A stretch of DNA of 64,000 nt from JAWPMT01 sp965267435 (GTDB lineage Bacteria; Bacteroidota; Bacteroidia; Cytophagales; Cyclobacteriaceae): positions 1,984,001-2,048,000 of the forward strand of contig OZ253960.1 in assembly GCA_965267435.1 (NCBI GenBank), written 5' to 3'. The position numbers were made by a program, and so were the translations under genes. Below, in pieces: positions 62,101-64,000 of this stretch. The notes beneath the pieces are model-generated. The model was not told the DNA's origin. It worked only from the letters and a program-made list of their open reading frames with translations, and searched no databases. Each line of letters starts with the position of its first letter. Position 1 is the first letter of the stretch.

Positions 62101-64000
62101 CTTCGTCGCTGTCCGCCCAGACATAACCGCTTAGCGTATCAGTACCCGTCAGGGATGACACTTGCCGATAGGCATTCACTTCCGTCTTACCAACCGTCAC
62201 AGATCCTGTAGTCGGCACGAAAGATGGCGTCGGACGTCGAACCGCATCAGTCGTCAACGTGAAGTTGAGGGTGGTACTGTGATTGTTCGTCAGAGTGACT
62301 GGATATGAAGCTACCTCTCCCGCCGCATGAGTAAGTGAAAAGTGATCTTCTGAAAGAGTGATACTTGGACGTTCCGACCCAATTCCCTGCAGTGCAACAA
62401 CGGCCGTGTCCGCGTTCGAGTAGATCGTCATCTCCGTATCATACTGCTGTAGGGCTGCCGGAGTGAAGGTGACACCAAGATCATAAGAAGCCTGGGGGGC
62501 GACCGAGAAGGTAGATTCTACCAGAGAGAATACCGCGTCACCTACATCGATCCTCGTGACATCTAGTTGTTCGAAGCCTGAATTGATGATCCGCAGGTCC
62601 ACCACGGATGTCTCATTGATGATGCCGTAACCCACATCAAGCGAAGAGGCAACTGTAAGTACCGGTTCAGTGGTGGGAACGCCTACTGCATTCCAGGCTT
62701 CGATGACCGCCAGGTGTTCTATACTATTCTCGCCATACAGATCGATCGCAGACTGCTCGGCCCCAACGCGGGCATCAATGTAGGTTGAACTTGAAGTGAG
62801 GTAAACGGTCAGGTTCCTGTAGGCAATGGCATCGGCTGCATCCCTCCCGATAGTCGGAACCTCATAGGCGTATCCAAAATCGTTGGTGCCTGTACCGCCT
62901 TCTACCAGCAGGTAATACCAGAAGTTCTGAACGCCACTGTTATAATGAACGCCCCCGTTGTCACCGGAGCCTGTGTACCAGAGCTCGCCGAGGTAGGTGT
63001 CCGGCTGCCCCTGGCTATTGGGGTCACTGATTGAGCGAATCATGCCTGTGCCACTGGTAAATATCTGATCCCCAAGATTCCAACTGGCCGTGGCTGGAAA
63101 TGTCTCAAACTCGATCGATTGACCGAAAATGTCGCTGAAGGACTCGTTGAGTGCGCCTGATTCGTTTTGATAGATCAGCCCTGCACTGTACTGAGTCACG
63201 GCATGCGCAATCTCATGGCCCACGATGTCCAGCGAAACGAGAGCTGTAATTGAAGTACCGTTGCCATCCCCGTAGGTCATCCGTGAACCATCCCAAAAGG
63301 CATTGACATAGTCATTGGAATAGTGGACATAAGATCGAATGGCAGCACCCGCATCGTTGAAGCTGTTCCTTCCGTGCTTGTGCAAGAAGTAGTCATAAGT
63401 CGCACCTGCGCCAAAGTGCGCGCTCACTCCCGCCTGGCTATGCTGCTCGTCAAAGTGACTATCACCCTCCATAAAGAGCTGTGCACCAGAATAATTCGTC
63501 GAGTTTTGCATGTCGTAGGTGTAGATGCCTTCCCCGCGTGTCGTCTCACCCAGGTAGTAGTTACTGGCATCCTCAGTGACGAGCATCGACACCTCCCCGT
63601 CATATAGGGTTTGACCAGAGCCATTAACCACATTATGATGGATCTTGTTATACTTGTTGACAATCTCCCCAGTGTGCGCGTCTACTTCGACAGTGTACCG
63701 ACCAAGCGGCTGGGAGGCGTAGATATCAAATGAATAGATCAATTGAAGTGGCGCCCCCTTGCGGTAATCTCTGGAACTAATGGCTAGCTCAGCTTGAGGA
63801 AAATAAGTTGTATCTGGGTTGTTGGTCTCGCTGCGAAGAAATGCCTCTTGGGCCTGGTCTTCCCAAGCATAATCCTGAGCACCGACCTGCGCAATTGCGA
63901 TTTCTAACGCCTGCTCTTCTGTGAGTGAAGGGTTGGTATCCATCTGAACCTGCCGGTGCAAGCGGCCATTGGCCTTGGTGACCCAATTGTTTCCTCGAAT
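56153..64000 (-). CDS. Giant secreted M4 metalloprotease with tandem repeats, BACON domains and T9SS signal (5' end lost)
   Basis: More than 2600 residues; the frame is open to the right edge, where GNNWVTKANGRLHRQVQ belongs to the propeptide. Order: propeptide end, M4 (thermolysin) catalytic domain with HEIAH and the third zinc ligand in GALNESFSD, an ASH-like beta-sandwich, a globular region, another ASH-like domain, an alpha/beta insert with FSTGGGGDYLDD, eight 103-residue repeats, an ASH-like domain, about three BACON-like domains (WLTFDYEDG, LPDWISTS, EEDWLSVS) and a C-terminal type A sorting domain (VNIYPNPAQDFLMIES...MYFLRIQ). It is exported by Sec, then carried over the outer membrane by type IX secretion. 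Substrate unknown. Confidence 0.93.
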   Translation of the reverse strand: MRGNNWVTKANGRLHRQVQMDTNPSLTEEQALEIAIAQVGAQDYAWEDQAQEAFLRSETNNPDTTYFPQAELAISSRDYRKGAPLQLIYSFDIYASQPLGRYTVEVDAHTGEIVNKYNKIHHNVVNGSGQTLYDGEVSMLVTEDASNYYLGETTRGEGIYTYDMQNSTNYSGAQLFMEGDSHFDEQHSQAGVSAHFGAGATYDYFLHKHGRNSFNDAGAAIRSYVHYSNDYVNAFWDGSRMTYGDGNGTSITALVSLDIVGHEIAHAVTQYSAGLIYQNESGALNESFSDIFGQSIEFETFPATASWNLGDQIFTSGTGMIRSISDPNSQGQPDTYLGELWYTGSGDNGGVHYNSGVQNFWYYLLVEGGTGTNDFGYAYEVPTIGRDAADAIAYRNLTVYLTSSSTYIDARVGAEQSAIDLYGENSIEHLAVIEAWNAVGVPTTEPVLTVASSLDVGYGIINETSVVDLRIINSGFEQLDVTRIDVGDAVFSLVESTFSVAPQASYDLGVTFTPAALQQYDTEMTIYSNADTAVVALQGIGSERPSITLSEDHFSLTHAAGEVASYPVTLTNNHSTTLNFTLTTDAVRRPTPSFVPTTGSVTVGKTEVNAYRQVSSLTGTDTLSGYVWADSDEGVAFDWLDIQTLGTTVTLGDDDNSNLIPLGFDFAFFEDPYSSISISSNGWISFTETSFGLWTTPLPSNSAPRNVIAWMGHDLFPGGTCHYYQDTDNDRFIVQFTNWTDWATRNGDYTIQIQLHADGRILLLYQNIANPKNGSVGIQDETKTQGLTIAYNDETFFRNNYAVEIKQDPRWLEPSIEAVTLAANESVDFNIEIDASQLVGGNYSSNILLGLPDFHTTIDSVQVDLEIDGVANLQAPNRLEFGNGFVGQEKEHLLEVINLGSDELVIQSVSIDDGTVFSTDANNFSIGPRKDTTIVVRFVPPSIGTYVDTLRLATNDPQFPVRAIALEGVGVRQPNLTVNPDSLGLTLQQGATTTRTFELSNVADADELTYSVGYRTDATATSTVLDKSAIFHGTTPQSDDHKSNDVVEGPKQTHLSPAQGVAVVPTIAQSSLEEIKSVLDQSNGSITSLIPNRHDFTDGETGTNIRDGGEDMYDAGNFLSTNLGGPVDYTNGDIFNHQAFGSASYFTAKYTGLFVLVADLDGVSNFKIEGNLGADGGGSADGSVLQINRSGKTYLGFVKRVFDAGDPSINHLIIIESNGVATHEFSLNTNDDYHEVSNLNEVSRINYLLFSTGGGGDYLDDAKMLEIMEAFVDLTNEETWLTTEQMEGTIEEGQSRDIEFTVDASDLDPGDYEQFIVFSYNSPDSPLEVPVFLEVTGDAPGELSLDRNSIDYGVTTIGDTKRDSVLLTNGGPSAVTVTEIALAHSDFGVDGSSFELAPNASRWIPFVYTAATEGSVAAEALIRHDGAGGDIVITLEARGELAPGELSLDRNSIDYGVATIGDTKRDSVLLTNGGPSTVTITEIALAHSDFEVDGSSFELAPNASRWIPFVYTAETEGSVSAEALIRHDGAGGDIVITLEARGELAPGELSLDRNSIDFGVTTIGDTKRDSVLLTNGGPSAVTVTEIALAHSDFEVDGSSFELAPNESRWIPFVYTSATEGSVAAEALIRHDGAGGGIVITLEARGELAPGELTLDRKSIDFGVTTIGDTKRDSVLLTNGGPSAVTITEIALAHSNFEVDGSSFELAPNASRWLPFVYTAATEGSVSAEAVIRHDGAGADIVVTLEARGELAPGELSLDRNSIDYGVTTIGDTKRDSVLLTNGGPSAVTITEIALAHSDFEVDGSSFELAPNASRWLPFVYTAATEGSVSAEALIRHDGAGGGIVITLEARGELAPGELSLDRNSIDFGVTTIGDTKRDSVLLTNGGPSAVTVTEIALAHSDFEVDGSPFELAPNASRWIPFVYTAATEGSVAAEALIRHDGAGGDIVITLEARGELAPGELSLDRNSIDYGVATIGDTKRDSVLLTNGGPSTVTITEIALAHSDFEVDGSSFELAPNASRWIPFVYTAETEGSVSAEALIRHDGAGGDIVITLEARGELAPGELSLDRNSIDFGVTTIGDTKRDSVLLTNGGPSTVTITEIALAHGDFEVDGSSFELAPNASRWLPFVYTAATEGSVAAEAVIRHDGEGGDLSVVLSGLAEEDSGVPISVSRDSVQFGNVRTSMSALQILTLRNEGNRAVEVLEVIGQDLNFSVTVENSLLEPGDEVQFELLYTPQWEGPQEAELNFVTSIPTTQPVTIQAAGTGVATYLEPATRSLSIPVGSGVATLIVETNLDGFQADSDATWLTFDYEDGDLPTEKKLLINYEANTYFSSRQATIRLYGGGLSRSVIVSQEAQQHYITVSEDSLAVQSDGNVFELSVETSLPDWSVQSLPDWISTSIIDDKVEITCDENASFPDRSHVVVFGNGDIVAEVHIAQEGRVEDPWLRVPVTSFNTDKAGGSLAVAVEANVDYSARTEEDWLSVSKADGGLEVTVERLKGPKDRTATIIVESPGLESVSITIEQTKKDQILSIVDDEPEVVVNIYPNPAQDFLMIESDKMEVVEFYTARGAVVSQMSDIINGKAEIDLRSLEGGMYFLRIQHSDNTFRMEKVIVRR
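57509..59980 (-). repeat. Eight in-frame 309-bp tandem repeats in the protease gene
   Basis: Eight units of exactly 309 bp (103 residues), each starting GELSLDRNSIDYGVTTIGDT or a close variant and ending TLEARGELAP. Unit 1 (N-terminal) begins at 59980 and unit 8 at 57817. Units differ by only a few residues; units 2 and 7 are identical in protein. Each unit is an ASH/choice-of-anchor-type beta-sandwich. Repeats of this identity are prone to recombination and assembly error. Confidence 0.95.

Overview
This window comes from a Bacteroidota chromosome, most likely a free-living, probably marine member of the Cytophagia/Cytophagales. The placement rests on gene families typical of that phylum (a type IX secretion C-terminal sorting domain, DUF5686 and 'putative porin' outer-membrane proteins, DUF4136, DUF2141, DUF3108 and BACON domains, a GSII-type glutamine synthetase, LpxK next to a porin), on TAnnTTTG-like -7 promoter boxes, and on few Shine-Dalgarno sequences. 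It is ordinary chromosome with tight short operons. I see no insertion sequence, prophage, plasmid origin or CRISPR array.

Layout. 1-13.4 kb: parE (cut by the left edge), small envelope proteins, a MacB/FtsX-type permease, the operon lpxK-porin-miaE, the divergent pair nif3 plus zinc-ribbon coiled-coil protein, and accA-plsC. 13.5-14.6 kb: tRNA-Asp(GTC) and tRNA-Leu(CAG), each with its own terminator, around a decayed stretch. 14.6-22 kb: a catabolic/sensory island with two formylglycine-type sulfatases, a HisKA_2 PAS kinase, a Tat-exported Gfo/Idh/MocA oxidoreductase and at least one gene remnant. 22-26 kb: a protein with kinase-like motifs, glutamine synthetase, an NTF2-like protein. 24.9-31.7 kb: operon DUF5686 - TPR lipoprotein - thrS - infC - rpmI - rplT, with infC using an AUC start. 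31.8-42.1 kb: a mutagenesis/repair neighbourhood with an S24 self-cleaving repressor, two small unknown genes, divergent dinB and, 3.2 kb further on, a DnaE-type polymerase plus a DUF763 protein ending in a beta-clamp motif. The dinB and dnaE upstream regions share a 20-bp motif. 42-52 kb: MFS transporter, NhaC antiporter, lipoproteins, M23 peptidase and operon dapD - DUF3108 - TPR lipoprotein - lysA. 52-56 kb: a metal ABC transporter whose first permease carries a C-terminal DtxR-type metalloregulator, in the same gene order as chlamydial ytgA-B-CR-D and behind a DtxR-like operator. 56-64 kb: a giant secreted M4 metalloprotease with eight 103-residue tandem repeats, cut by the right edge.

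The most interesting signals are the transporter-regulator fusion with its operator, the split dinB/dnaE regulon with DUF763, a 14-bp perfect inverted repeat that covers the GTG start of the first gene of the thrS operon, and a 380-bp perfect identity between two positions five units apart in the protease repeat array.
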